DNA of 64,000 nt, taken from Devosia sp. Leaf420. GTDB lineage: Bacteria > Pseudomonadota > Alphaproteobacteria > Rhizobiales > Devosiaceae. The notes below the pieces were generated by a model. The model saw only the letters and a list, made by a program, of their open reading frames with translations, did no database searches and was not told the origin of the DNA. The DNA is taken from contig NZ_LMQU01000014.1 in assembly GCF_001425445.1 (NCBI RefSeq), positions 62,001-126,000 on the forward strand. The letters run 5' to 3'. Shown piece by piece: positions 29,291 to 37,367 of this stretch (its first letter is position 1; every line of letters begins with the position of its first letter). The position numbers were made by a program, and so were the translations under genes.

Positions 29291-30409
29291 ATGAGCAAGA
29301 TCCGCGTTCTCATCGTGGATGATAGCGCTTCGGTGCGTACGACGCTGAGCGAGATCATCTCTGCCGATCCGGACCTCGAGGTCATGGCGACGGCCGCCGA
29401 CCCCTATGTCGCGGTGGAGAAAATCCGGCATGAAATTCCGGATGTGATCTTTCTCGACGTCGAAATGCCGCGCATGGACGGCCTGACCTTCCTGCGCAAG
29501 ATTATGTCGCAGCGGCCTATCCCGGTCGTCATCTGCTCGGGCGCGGCCCAGGCGGGCTCGGACACGCTGATGCAGTGTCTTGAGGCCGGCGCGGTCGATG
29601 TCGTGACCAAGCCGCGCATCGACACGGCGCAATTCCTGCAAGAATCGCGCATGCGCATTTGCGATGCGGCCAAGGCTGCGGCTCATGCCAAGCTCAAAGG
29701 CCTCAAGAAGGCGGCGCCGGAACTCAAGGTCGAAGCCAAGCTCAATGCCGACGCGATCATTCCGCCGATTTCGGATACGCGCCGCGAAAGTCTGATTGCC
29801 CGCATGCCGGTGACCGAGCCGATTATCTCGATTGGCGCCTCGACAGGCGGAACCGAAGCTTTGCGCGAAGTGCTAGAAGCCCTGCCCGAAAATAGCCCCG
29901 CTATCCTCATCGTCCAGCATATGCCGGAGAAATTCACGGGCGCCTTTGCGCGCCGGCTCGATTCTACCTGCGCCATTGCCGTCAAGGAAGCGGAAGATGG
30001 CGATCTGGTCATGGCCGGGCGGGCGCTGATCGCGCCGGGAAATGTGCATATGCAACTCGTGCGCAACGGCTTGCGCTACACGGTGAAAATCGTCGAGGGG
30101 CCGCATGTGTCGCGCCATCGGCCATCCGTCGATGTGCTGTTCCGCTCGACGGCGCAGGCGGCCGGTCGCAATGCGCTGGGCATGCTGCTGACAGGCATGG
30201 GCGACGATGGCGCGCGGGGGCTCCTCGAAATGCGGCAGATGGGTAGCCCGACGGTCGCCCAGGACGAAGAAAGCAGCGTCGTCTTCGGCATGCCCAAGGA
30301 AGCCATTCAGCGCGGTGCCGCGGTGCGTGTCTTGCCGCTCTCGCGCATGGCTGGCGAAATCAATGCCTTTGGCCGCAATGGCAACAAATCTACAGGAGGC
30401 CCGGCGTGA
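29291..30409 (+). CDS. cheB: Chemotaxis-specific protein-glutamate methylesterase CheB
   Basis: A 372-residue CheB: receiver domain with phospho-acceptor Asp56 (FLDVEMP), a linker (about 125-175) and a methylesterase domain. The catalytic Ser lies in [11 protein letters not shown], the His in IVQHMPEKF and the Asp in [11 protein letters not shown]. It removes receptor methyl groups and so works opposite CheR in adaptation. The stop overlaps the start of the following coiled-coil gene by four bases, which suggests translational coupling of the two products. Confidence 0.95.
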   Translation: MSKIRVLIVDDSASVRTTLSEIISADPDLEVMATAADPYVAVEKIRHEIPDVIFLDVEMPRMDGLTFLRKIMSQRPIPVVICSGAAQAGSDTLMQCLEAGAVDVVTKPRIDTAQFLQESRMRICDAAKAAAHAKLKGLKKAAPELKVEAKLNADAIIPPISDTRRESLIARMPVTEPIISIGASTGGTEALREVLEALPENSPAILIVQHMPEKFTGAFARRLDSTCAIAVKEAEDGDLVMAGRALIAPGNVHMQLVRNGLRYTVKIVEGPHVSRHRPSVDVLFRSTAQAAGRNALGMLLTGMGDDGARGLLEMRQMGSPTVAQDEESSVVFGMPKEAIQRGAAVRVLPLSRMAGEINAFGRNGNKSTGGPA

Positions 30410-32142
30410 TCAATAACAAGACCCAAGCCAGCACCATTTCCGCTCTCTCTGCCGCCGTCGCCAAGCCGCGGCAGGATATTGAAGAATCTTTCGTTTCCGT
30501 CGGCGCCCGCCTCAGCGAAGGCGCCATGATGCTCAACAAGCTGACGCGGCTGTTCGAAGCGCTGCCGGCAGCCTTGCAGGGCGAAGAGGTTATCGAGGCC
30601 AGTAGCCAACTGCGCTCGGTCGCCAGCACCGCGCGGCAACTGACCGAGGACTTTGGCAAGGAAAAAGCCAATCTCAACCGGCTGGTCGAGGTGGTTTCCG
30701 CGGCCAATGGGCCGATCAACGAATTGCGTCGCACGGTCAAGATGATCGGCATTGTCTCGATCAATGCGCGCGTCACGGCGGCCGGCATTATCGGGGACAG
30801 CGACGATTTTGATGTTTTCACCACCGATATCGCGACGCTCTCCAACTCGGCGCATACGACGATCCATGAATTCAGCCAGGTCTACCGGCAGTTGACGGCG
30901 GAGGTCGATCGGGCGGCGAGCCAGCGCGAACGCTTCGACAAGGCGCATGCCCATACGCTGACCGAATTGGCCCAGCAGCTTGACGAGACGCTCGAAGCGC
31001 TCGATCGGCAGCGGTTGACTGCGGTCGAAGGCAGCGCCGAAACCGGCCGTGTCTCGCGCCAGATCGTCGGGCGGATCGGTAGCGCCGTCATGGCATTGCA
31101 GGTCGGTGACTCGACGCGTCAGCGGCTCGAACATATCGAAACCGGGCTCGATTGCCTCGCCGATATTATGGCGGGTAAGCCGGTCGATGGCGCAGTGCTG
31201 GATGACGCTGTGACGGCGGAGGCTCTGGCGGCGTTGTCGACGCTGGAACAGGAACAATTGCGCGCCACGGCGTCGAGCTTTGCCGATGAAGTGGGCGAAG
31301 CGGAAGGCGCGCTGCAGGCGCTGGCGATCGATGCCAGCACCATCATGACGGCGAGCCGCAATCTCTATGGCGGCAAGGGCGGCGACGCTTCGGCGCTCTC
31401 GACATTGAGTGCGCAACTGCGCGAGGCCGCCGCGATTTTGCGGGACTGCGAAACCGAGCGCAACAAGCTCGAAGCGCTCGCCGCTGCGGTGCAGCAGACC
31501 GTTTCCGTGCTGCTCGGCCATGTGGCGGCGGTGCAGGAAATCGAATCCAATATGCGCCTTGTCAGCTTGAACGCTGCGGTGCGCTGTGCCCAGCTTGGGC
31601 CGCGTGGCGCGTCGCTGACCGTGATTGCAGCGCAGTTGCGCGAACTGACCACCGAGACCGTCGTGGCTGCAGAGGCTGCGATGACCCGGCTCGATGAAGC
31701 CTCGGCTTTGGCTGGTGCCTTCGTCGAGGCCGCAGGCGGCGAAAATGCGGGCCAGATCGGACGTCTCGAACAGTTGGCCAACCACGCCATGACGCTGCTC
31801 ACCGGCCTTGACGAGCGGCTCTCGGTCGCGTCGGCGAGCCTCAATGCCGATGGTCCAAAGGTTATCAGCCTGCTCCAGGCAGCGGCCAAGGGGATCGACG
31901 GTCAATCGCGGCTTGCCGAGACCATGGACGACATTGCGCTGCAAATTGCCGGGCTTTCGACCGACCCCATGCCCGACCCGATCTCTGAGGCGCTGGCGCC
32001 GACGCTCGAACGCCTGCGCAAGACCTATACGATGGAAGGCGAACGCCAGATCCACAACCGGCTCTTTGGCAATGCCGCGCCGGCCGTGGAGGTCGAGGAT
32101 GCCGCCAATGACGACATGGACCTCGACGCCCTGATGTTCTGA
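30406..32142 (+). CDS. Cytosolic coiled-coil chemotaxis protein with receptor-tip-like and CheZ-like motifs
   Basis: A 578-residue, almost wholly helical protein with no signal peptide or membrane segment. Two stretches resemble degenerate MCP hairpin tips: [15 protein letters not shown] (about 114-128) and [20 protein letters not shown] (379-398) followed by [12 protein letters not shown]. Between them [15 protein letters not shown] (about 230-244) contains D235-x-T-x-Q239, the pattern of the CheZ active site (D-x-T-G-Q). The protein ends [11 protein letters not shown], like the acidic-hydrophobic CheY-binding tail of CheZ. The operon has no cheZ, cheC, cheX or cheD. The phosphatase idea is inference; it may instead be a scaffold. 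It overlaps cheB by four bases. Confidence 0.7.
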   Translation: MINNKTQASTISALSAAVAKPRQDIEESFVSVGARLSEGAMMLNKLTRLFEALPAALQGEEVIEASSQLRSVASTARQLTEDFGKEKANLNRLVEVVSAANGPINELRRTVKMIGIVSINARVTAAGIIGDSDDFDVFTTDIATLSNSAHTTIHEFSQVYRQLTAEVDRAASQRERFDKAHAHTLTELAQQLDETLEALDRQRLTAVEGSAETGRVSRQIVGRIGSAVMALQVGDSTRQRLEHIETGLDCLADIMAGKPVDGAVLDDAVTAEALAALSTLEQEQLRATASSFADEVGEAEGALQALAIDASTIMTASRNLYGGKGGDASALSTLSAQLREAAAILRDCETERNKLEALAAAVQQTVSVLLGHVAAVQEIESNMRLVSLNAAVRCAQLGPRGASLTVIAAQLRELTTETVVAAEAAMTRLDEASALAGAFVEAAGGENAGQIGRLEQLANHAMTLLTGLDERLSVASASLNADGPKVISLLQAAAKGIDGQSRLAETMDDIALQIAGLSTDPMPDPISEALAPTLERLRKTYTMEGERQIHNRLFGNAAPAVEVEDAANDDMDLDALMF

Positions 32143-32146
32143 AAAA

Positions 32147-32175
32147 AAAGGCCCGCTTCGGCGGGCCTTTTCTTT
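32147..32175 (+). terminator. Rho-independent terminator of the che operon
   Basis: A perfect 10-base-pair stem AAAGGCCCGC-TTCG-GCGGGCCTTT, followed by TCTTT and preceded by an A-run, lies directly after the stop at 32142. The A-run on the other side makes it usable in both directions, so it may also end the converging hydratase transcript. Confidence 0.93.
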
Positions 32176-32917
32176 AGCGGGTGCAGGTGGCCGAGACTTT
32201 GCCCCAGGCACCGAACGAGCCTTCGACCTGCTTGGCATAGCCCATGGGCGTTGCGACGCGGGCGCCGGTAATGATGACTTGGCCAGCGCGAAGCGGATAA
32301 CCGCGCTTTTCGGCATGCGGGGCAAGCCAGACGAGAGCGGCGAGAATGTCGGACCAGTTGGCGCCGGTTTCGACACTCTTTGAGACAGCGCCATCGTAGC
32401 TCAGCGACACGGCAAGCGTCTGGACTGCCGACTGGATATGGCCCGCAATGGCGGGGCCAACGACGACCGCGCCATTGCTCTGGAGATCGCCGAGCTGCAA
32501 GTTGCGCGGGGTGGCATCGCGATCGACGAAGGGATTGCCGACGAATTCGAGCGCCGGGTGCACCGAGGCGATGGCGGCATGGGCGGTTTCGGCATCCACG
32601 GCGCCGGTAAGATCAGCGCCAAGTTTCACCGCGACTTCGACTTCGGCGATGATGAAGCGGTGCTTTGCGGCATCGAGCGTGGCGCCGTTTTCAAAGTAGC
32701 GATTGGCGGGGATGGGCGAGCAGATAGGTTCACCCTCGCCGCCGGCGAGGATTTTCCAGCCGCCCGAGGAGCCGATGCCGGCCATGATCTTGTTTTGGAG
32801 CGCATAGACCGCCGCCATATCGGCAGGGACGTCTTCGGCCGGGACCGGGCCGACTGGCGCGCCGCCATCGTGAGCGGAAATCAGGGCTTGGCTCAGGGCG
32901 TCGAGACGGTCGGTCAT
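32174..32917 (-). CDS. 2-keto-4-pentenoate hydratase / FAH-superfamily enzyme
   Basis: The 247-residue protein resembles the MhpD/2-oxopent-4-enoate hydratase branch of the fumarylacetoacetase fold. Marks are the metal-binding acidic motif IIAEVEVAVKLGADL (about 89-103), the GGWKI segment and the late GARVATPMGYAKQVEGSFG. Such enzymes hydrate or cleave 2-keto acids from ring or sugar-acid breakdown. I chose ATG 32917, which overlaps the DeoR-type stop by four bases (ATGA); an upstream frame start would lie inside that gene. It is last in the MFS-M81-DeoR-hydratase unit. Confidence 0.8.
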   Translation of the reverse strand: MTDRLDALSQALISAHDGGAPVGPVPAEDVPADMAAVYALQNKIMAGIGSSGGWKILAGGEGEPICSPIPANRYFENGATLDAAKHRFIIAEVEVAVKLGADLTGAVDAETAHAAIASVHPALEFVGNPFVDRDATPRNLQLGDLQSNGAVVVGPAIAGHIQSAVQTLAVSLSYDGAVSKSVETGANWSDILAALVWLAPHAEKRGYPLRAGQVIITGARVATPMGYAKQVEGSFGAWGKVSATCTR

Positions 32918-33693
32918 GGAGAGGGGCTTTCGCTTCTGGTTTCGATCAGGCGGATTCCGGCATCCGCGCAGAGCGTGCGGATGGAGTCGTGCGGGCAAAA
33001 ATCGGTGATGAACGTATGGGCCTGGGAGAGATGGCCGATACGGACGGGGGCAGTGCGGTCGAACTTGCTGGAATCGGAGACGAGGATGACATGGCGTGCA
33101 TTGGCGATGATCGCCTGGGCGACCTTGACCTCGCGAAAATCGAAATCGAGCAGCGCGCCATCGGCATCGATGGCCGAGACGCCGATGACGGCGAAATCGA
33201 CCTTGAACTGGCGGATGAAATCGACGGCCGCTTCGCCGACGATGCCGCCATCGGCCGGGCGCACGACACCGCCGGCGATGACGACCTCCATCGAGGGCAC
33301 GGTGCGGAGGCGATTGGCGACGTTGATATTATTGGTGATGACCATTAGGCCGCGATGTTCGGCGAGGGCATGGCTGACCGCCTCGGTGGTGGTGCCGATA
33401 TTGATGAAGAGCGAGGCATCGTCGGGGATGAGCGCGGCGGCGGCGCGGCCGATGGCCTGCTTTTCTTCCGTCGCGATCTGGCGGCGCGCTTCATATTCGA
33501 CATTTTCGACGCCCGAGGGGTGCATGGCCCCGCCATGCGTGCGTTTGAGCGCACCGCGATCGCAGAGGATATTGAGATCCTTACGAATGGTCTGGGGCGT
33601 GACGTCGAAGGCTTCGACCAGTTGCTCGACCGTGACCCCGCCCTTTTGCCGGGCGAGTTCGACGATCTGGGCCTGTCGCATCTGGGGGTTCAT
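32914..33693 (-). CDS. DeoR/GlpR-family transcriptional regulator
   Basis: A 259-residue regulator. The N-terminal DeoR helix-turn-helix (VTVEQLVEAFDVTPQTIRKD, about 20-39) is followed by KRTHGGA and a DeoRC sugar-phosphate-sensing domain with INIGTTTEAVSHAL and DFAVIGVSAID. Members usually sense phosphorylated sugars. I chose ATG 33693 (MNPQMRQAQI), matching the family start, with AGGG upstream. It lies between the M81 peptidase and the hydratase and probably regulates this operon. Confidence 0.9.
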   Translation of the reverse strand: MNPQMRQAQIVELARQKGGVTVEQLVEAFDVTPQTIRKDLNILCDRGALKRTHGGAMHPSGVENVEYEARRQIATEEKQAIGRAAAALIPDDASLFINIGTTTEAVSHALAEHRGLMVITNNINVANRLRTVPSMEVVIAGGVVRPADGGIVGEAAVDFIRQFKVDFAVIGVSAIDADGALLDFDFREVKVAQAIIANARHVILVSDSSKFDRTAPVRIGHLSQAHTFITDFCPHDSIRTLCADAGIRLIETRSESPSP

Positions 33694-33757
33694 AAATGTG
33701 CCCTTGGCTTTCGTTTCGTGAGTAAACGAAAGCGGGGGCTGGGGGAAGGGCGCAGGA

Positions 33758-35191
33758 CTACTTGGCAAGCGCCGACCACTTCACCTGGGGCACGAAAGTG
33801 AAATCGCGATCGAAGGGGAAGCTGGGGCGCGGGGTGTGGTTGCGGGTGGTGCGCTCGACGAACTGGTCGACGACACCGGGTGAGAGGGCCATGATCCCGG
33901 GATTGGCGATGGGGCCGAGTTCGGGTGAGAGATAGCCCGATTTCACCGCGATGATCTTTGCGCCATGCGGATCGAGGCCGAGCTTGGTGAAATCGAGGAT
34001 ATTGTGGAAGGGGCGGCGGCGGGCGGTGAGCACGAGGTCGATGCCGCCGATGCGGACCACAGCTTCGCGATAGAGCGGGTTTTCGGTTTCCAGGAGGAAG
34101 ACTACTTCGGCTGACACATCGACTGGAGTCGAAGACGGGTCGAGGCTGGCGCCGATATGGAGCGGCAGGGTGGCGCCGACACCGGCTGCATAGGCGGCTT
34201 CGGTGGCGGCGCGATCGGCAATGCCGGCAAAGATGACGCCCCGGGCGTTCTTGGCGATGAGGGCGGCTAAAACTTCGGCGCGGTCGCCGACGCCGCCGCC
34301 CGTCGGATTATCGCCAGACTCGGCGAGGACGACGGGGTAGGTAGTGCTGGCAATGGCTCGATCGACGCAATCCTCTATCGAGCCGGTCTCCATGCCGAAG
34401 ACGAACTTTTCGCGCACGTCCCAATAATCCTGGGCCAGCTTTGTCGCGGCCGCTTCCATTGTGGCCTTATCAGTGCCGGTGATAACGGCGCAGGCGGTCG
34501 CGCGGGGCTCGTCGGCCCAGACATAGCCGACCTGGAAGGAGGCGTCCCAGATGCCGGTCGGTTCTTCGATCTCGTGGAGTTGGGTGTAAAAGCTTTTGGC
34601 CGGTTCGTCTTGGGTGGAGGTGCGTTCGCCGGGGAGGAGAACGGGAACGGGCGCCCAGGCGAGCTTTGGGCGGACGCCAGTGCGGAGCGCCCGGACCAGC
34701 ATGGTGACGACGCGGCGCATGGTGTCGGGCACGTCGATATGGGGCGCGGTCCGATAGGTCGAAAAGATATCGAGCCCATCGACGATTTTCTGGCTGACAT
34801 TGCCGTGGAGATCGTAGCTCGCGGCGATCACGACGTCGGGGCCGACGAGGTCGCGCACGGCCGCGATGAAATCGCCTTCGGCATCGAACATGCCGTCGAC
34901 GAAGATCGCGCCATGCATGGCGAGATAGATGCCATCGAGTGGCAGCGCTGCGCGAATTCCTTCGAGGATTTCGGCTTTCCATTTCTCATAGAGCGCGCGC
35001 TCCACGGCACCGCCGGCAATGGCGCGGGCGTGGAGCACGGTGATGAATTCGGCCGGGAAATGCGTCAGGAAATCAAAATATTGATCGCGCAGCATGGCGG
35101 GGCCGCGCAACACGCGAAAATCGGCTTCGCGGGCGATGACAGGATTGTAGGTCGAGCATTCGGTATGGAGACCGGCAACGGCAATGCGCAT
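33758..35191 (-). CDS. M81-family metallopeptidase (MlrC/microcystinase C-like), copy 1
   Basis: A 477-residue M81 (DUF1485 plus MlrC C-terminal) protein. Family motifs are RIAVAGLHTECSTYNP at the N-terminus, LAMHGAIFVDG, the likely metal site SYDLHGNVS and SGDNPTGGGVGDRAE. MlrC of Sphingomonas hydrolyses linear microcystin, but most homologues sit in catabolic operons with unknown substrates. ATG 35191 shares one base with the stop of the upstream MFS gene, so import and hydrolysis are probably coupled. A reading frame extending upstream to 35710 is only the shadow of the MFS gene. It has no signal peptide, so it is cytoplasmic. Confidence 0.88.
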   Translation of the reverse strand: MRIAVAGLHTECSTYNPVIAREADFRVLRGPAMLRDQYFDFLTHFPAEFITVLHARAIAGGAVERALYEKWKAEILEGIRAALPLDGIYLAMHGAIFVDGMFDAEGDFIAAVRDLVGPDVVIAASYDLHGNVSQKIVDGLDIFSTYRTAPHIDVPDTMRRVVTMLVRALRTGVRPKLAWAPVPVLLPGERTSTQDEPAKSFYTQLHEIEEPTGIWDASFQVGYVWADEPRATACAVITGTDKATMEAAATKLAQDYWDVREKFVFGMETGSIEDCVDRAIASTTYPVVLAESGDNPTGGGVGDRAEVLAALIAKNARGVIFAGIADRAATEAAYAAGVGATLPLHIGASLDPSSTPVDVSAEVVFLLETENPLYREAVVRIGGIDLVLTARRRPFHNILDFTKLGLDPHGAKIIAVKSGYLSPELGPIANPGIMALSPGVVDQFVERTTRNHTPRPSFPFDRDFTFVPQVKWSALAK

Positions 35192-36375
35192 CAGAGCACT
35201 CCTGGAACTTCGGCTTCTGGGTTGTGAGTAGTTCTGACCGGCTTTGGCACGAGGCGGCCGGTGAGCAAGAGGCTGAGGAGAAGGAAGGGCACAACGCAGG
35301 CAATGCCGATGCGGATGCCGGCATGTTCGGCGACGAAACCGATCAACGGCGGACCGATGAGAAATCCGGTGAGAGCGACAAAGGAGAGAACAGCGACATT
35401 GGCGGAGGCGGCGCGATCGCCGAGCCCGGCGGCGGCTGTGACGGCGAGGGGGAAGCCGACGGAAACGCCGATGCCGATAACGCCAAAGCCCATCAAAGCC
35501 AGTTCGACCCCCGGTGCGAAAAATAGCAAAATGCCGCCGAGAACCGCGAGGGCGCCGCAGAGGCGCGCTGTGCCGATGGCGCCAAACCGGCGCTTCAGGA
35601 AATCGCCACCGAATCGGCCGGCGGCAACCATGAAGGCGAAGAGCGAATAGCCGAGGCCGACGAGCCCGCCTTCGGCTGAAAGGGCATCGCGGAGAAAAAT
35701 GGCCGACCAATCGGCCATGGCACCTTCGGTCATGGTGATGCCGAAGACAAAAAGACAGATGCCGATTAGGGCGGGGCTCGGGAGTGACCAGGCGGATTTT
35801 TGCGTCTGGCCTTCGGCGGGCGCGTCATGAAGTCTTGGCAGGGCGGTCGCGGTGGCGAGCGCGATGGGGAGGACCACGGCGGCAAGGAGCGGCACGGCGC
35901 TTTGCGGGGCAAGGCCGATGGCGGCAAAGCCAGAGCCGATGAGGCTACCGGCCATGATCCCCAGCGACCAGCAGCCGTGCGAGGTATTCATGATCAGCTT
36001 GCCGCTCGATTTTTCGACGAGATCGGCCTGCACGTTTAGCCCGAGTTCGACAAAGGAAATGGCGGAACCTGCCAGCATGAGGGCAATGAAGAGGAGGATC
36101 GGGTGCGGCGCCAGGACCGGCAGGCTGACGGCTGCGGAATAGAACACAAAACCCCAGAAGATGGCGGCGCGGGCGCCGATCTTGGCAACGAGCGGACCGG
36201 CAAAGGGCAGGGTGATCAGCGTGCCGCAGGGCATGCCGAGAAGGGCGAGCGCGAGGCCAGCGGGACCGAGATCCAGGCCCGCCTGGATTTCAGGGATGCG
36301 CGGCAGCCAGGAGCCGAACGCGATGGGCTGGAGGAAGAAGGCCAGCATGGTCAGGCGCTGTGGGGTGAAGGACAT
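35191..36375 (-). CDS. MFS transporter (YbjJ/FucP-like)
   Basis: A 394-residue major-facilitator protein with about twelve hydrophobic helices. The blocks ELGLNVQADLVEKSSGK and LIMNTSHGCWSLGIMAGS resemble the YbjJ-like group. It is first in a unit with an M81 hydrolase, a DeoR regulator and a hydratase, so it likely carries the substrate or product of that pathway. Direction and cargo are unknown. A family A repeat lies just upstream (36419-36481). Confidence 0.87.
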   Translation of the reverse strand: MSFTPQRLTMLAFFLQPIAFGSWLPRIPEIQAGLDLGPAGLALALLGMPCGTLITLPFAGPLVAKIGARAAIFWGFVFYSAAVSLPVLAPHPILLFIALMLAGSAISFVELGLNVQADLVEKSSGKLIMNTSHGCWSLGIMAGSLIGSGFAAIGLAPQSAVPLLAAVVLPIALATATALPRLHDAPAEGQTQKSAWSLPSPALIGICLFVFGITMTEGAMADWSAIFLRDALSAEGGLVGLGYSLFAFMVAAGRFGGDFLKRRFGAIGTARLCGALAVLGGILLFFAPGVELALMGFGVIGIGVSVGFPLAVTAAAGLGDRAASANVAVLSFVALTGFLIGPPLIGFVAEHAGIRIGIACVVPFLLLSLLLTGRLVPKPVRTTHNPEAEVPGVL

Positions 36376-36418
36376 GGCAATGCTCGGTCTCTGGTGGCTC
36401 TCCCCCCCTTTTGAACCG

Positions 36419-36481
36419 CGTCATCCCCGCGAAAGCGGGGATCCCGAAGCCTCAGAGATTCCCGCTTTCGCGGGAATGACG
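36419..36481. repeat. Dispersed palindromic repeat, family A copy 2
   Basis: Left arm 36419-36443 and right arm 36457-36481 around a 13-base loop. The left arm has CCCC/GGGG where the right has TCCC/GGGA, a compensatory pair inside its own GAAA-loop hairpin, so each hairpin stays perfect although the long stem now has G-T-type mismatches. It lies between the MFS gene start and the end of the NTF2-like gene. Confidence 0.87.
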
Positions 36482-36508
36482 CTGTGGGCAGGTAGAATGG
36501 TCAGTGGC

Positions 36509-36997
36509 TCAGCTCGATTTTCCCATTGGGTAAGGCAGATAGCCCACGAAACCTGTCAGCTTCCACTGGCCCTCGACCTTGCGGCAGAAGTAGAGGGTTT
36601 GCCAGTTGAGGCGATCGGTGCCGCCGTCGCTTAGTTTGATTTCGCCGTTGAACTTCTTGTGCGCAATCGCGCGGGTGCCGGTGATTTCGATTGCGGTCAG
36701 GCTCGTCGCGCGGTGAATGCCGGCTTCGACATCCTCGGCATAGGATTGTGCCTGGCCTTCATGGGCTTGGCGCAGCCATTCGTCGCGATAATCGGCAAGG
36801 GTGGGAAAGCTGATGGTCCAGCCGTCGGGATTGTCGTTCCTGTTGCCATTGATGCCCAGAAAATCGTCGGCGACGAAATCGTCTTTGACCATGGACCAAT
36901 CGGCGGCGACATAGGCGGCGATGTCGCGTGGGACCAGCATGGTCCAGATGGCCGAGCGGTCGGCGTCGTTGGGAAAAGGGTTTTCGGACAGGCTCAC
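36509..36997 (-). CDS. SnoaL/NTF2-like domain protein
   Basis: A 162-residue protein with the cone-shaped NTF2-like pattern: N-terminal helices (SAIWTMLVPRDIAAYVAADW), then strands ending in NWQTLYFCRKVEGQWKLTGF, a typical closing hairpin. Such domains act as small enzymes, ligand binders or detoxification factors; no function can be read from the residues. The start is GTG 36997, with GGGGAAG upstream. It stands alone, facing the same way as the MFS operon. Confidence 0.68.
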   Translation of the reverse strand: MSLSENPFPNDADRSAIWTMLVPRDIAAYVAADWSMVKDDFVADDFLGINGNRNDNPDGWTISFPTLADYRDEWLRQAHEGQAQSYAEDVEAGIHRATSLTAIEITGTRAIAHKKFNGEIKLSDGGTDRLNWQTLYFCRKVEGQWKLTGFVGYLPYPMGKSS

Positions 36998-37367
36998 TCG
37001 GCTTCCCCTGCGCCGGCCACGCCACTGTTTAGCGAACGGTTTCCGGCGACTGTATCAGATTTTCAGACATGTCATTCCAAGGGCTAATCCTGAAAGAGGC
37101 CACATGGATACCAATTGCATCATGCTGCGATGAAAGCCCGATCTTGTCCACACCCAAAATGCCCGCCTACCCCCACTAACAGCTTATAAATAAAGCAAAG
37201 TGGCGCTAGAAGTGGCAGTGATTTCGGGTGGTTTAAATTGGTATTGTCAGGCGTCCGAATCTATGTTGACATTGTGTCATAGAGCCGCCTAGGCTTGAAA
37301 ATCGTTTACACAAACGACAGCGGCCCGAAAAGAGGCTCGCGGTTTATAGGCAGGGAACATCGTCGTC
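36998..37367. other. Divergent promoter region for the NTF2-like gene and the sugar-transport operon
   Basis: A 370-base region without a gene. Toward the plus-strand operon it holds TTGACA at 37266-37271, with a weak -10 (TAGGCT, 18-base spacing) ending near 37295 and a palindrome at 37302-37317. The middle part (about 37130-37260) is AT-rich for this genome. No small coding frame looked real. Confidence 0.55.
37302..37317. promoter_or_regulatory. Candidate operator of the amino-sugar transport operon
   Basis: TCGTTTACACAAACGA has perfect 6-base inverted arms around ACAC. It lies just after the predicted promoter and 50 bases before the first gene, a good position for a repressor. The RpiR-family regulator encoded at the end of the operon is the likely binder. 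Confidence 0.45.

Noticed and set aside
30307-32394. An open frame of 695 codons on the minus strand opposite the end of the che operon.
   Set aside because: Low-complexity Arg/Gly/Leu composition, no domains, and it crosses the che terminator; a shadow of the coiled-coil gene.
35192-35710. An N-terminal extension of 173 codons on the first M81 gene.
   Set aside because: It overlaps the MFS gene in another frame and is Arg-rich with no similarity; the M81 family start MRIAVAGLHTE lies at 35191.
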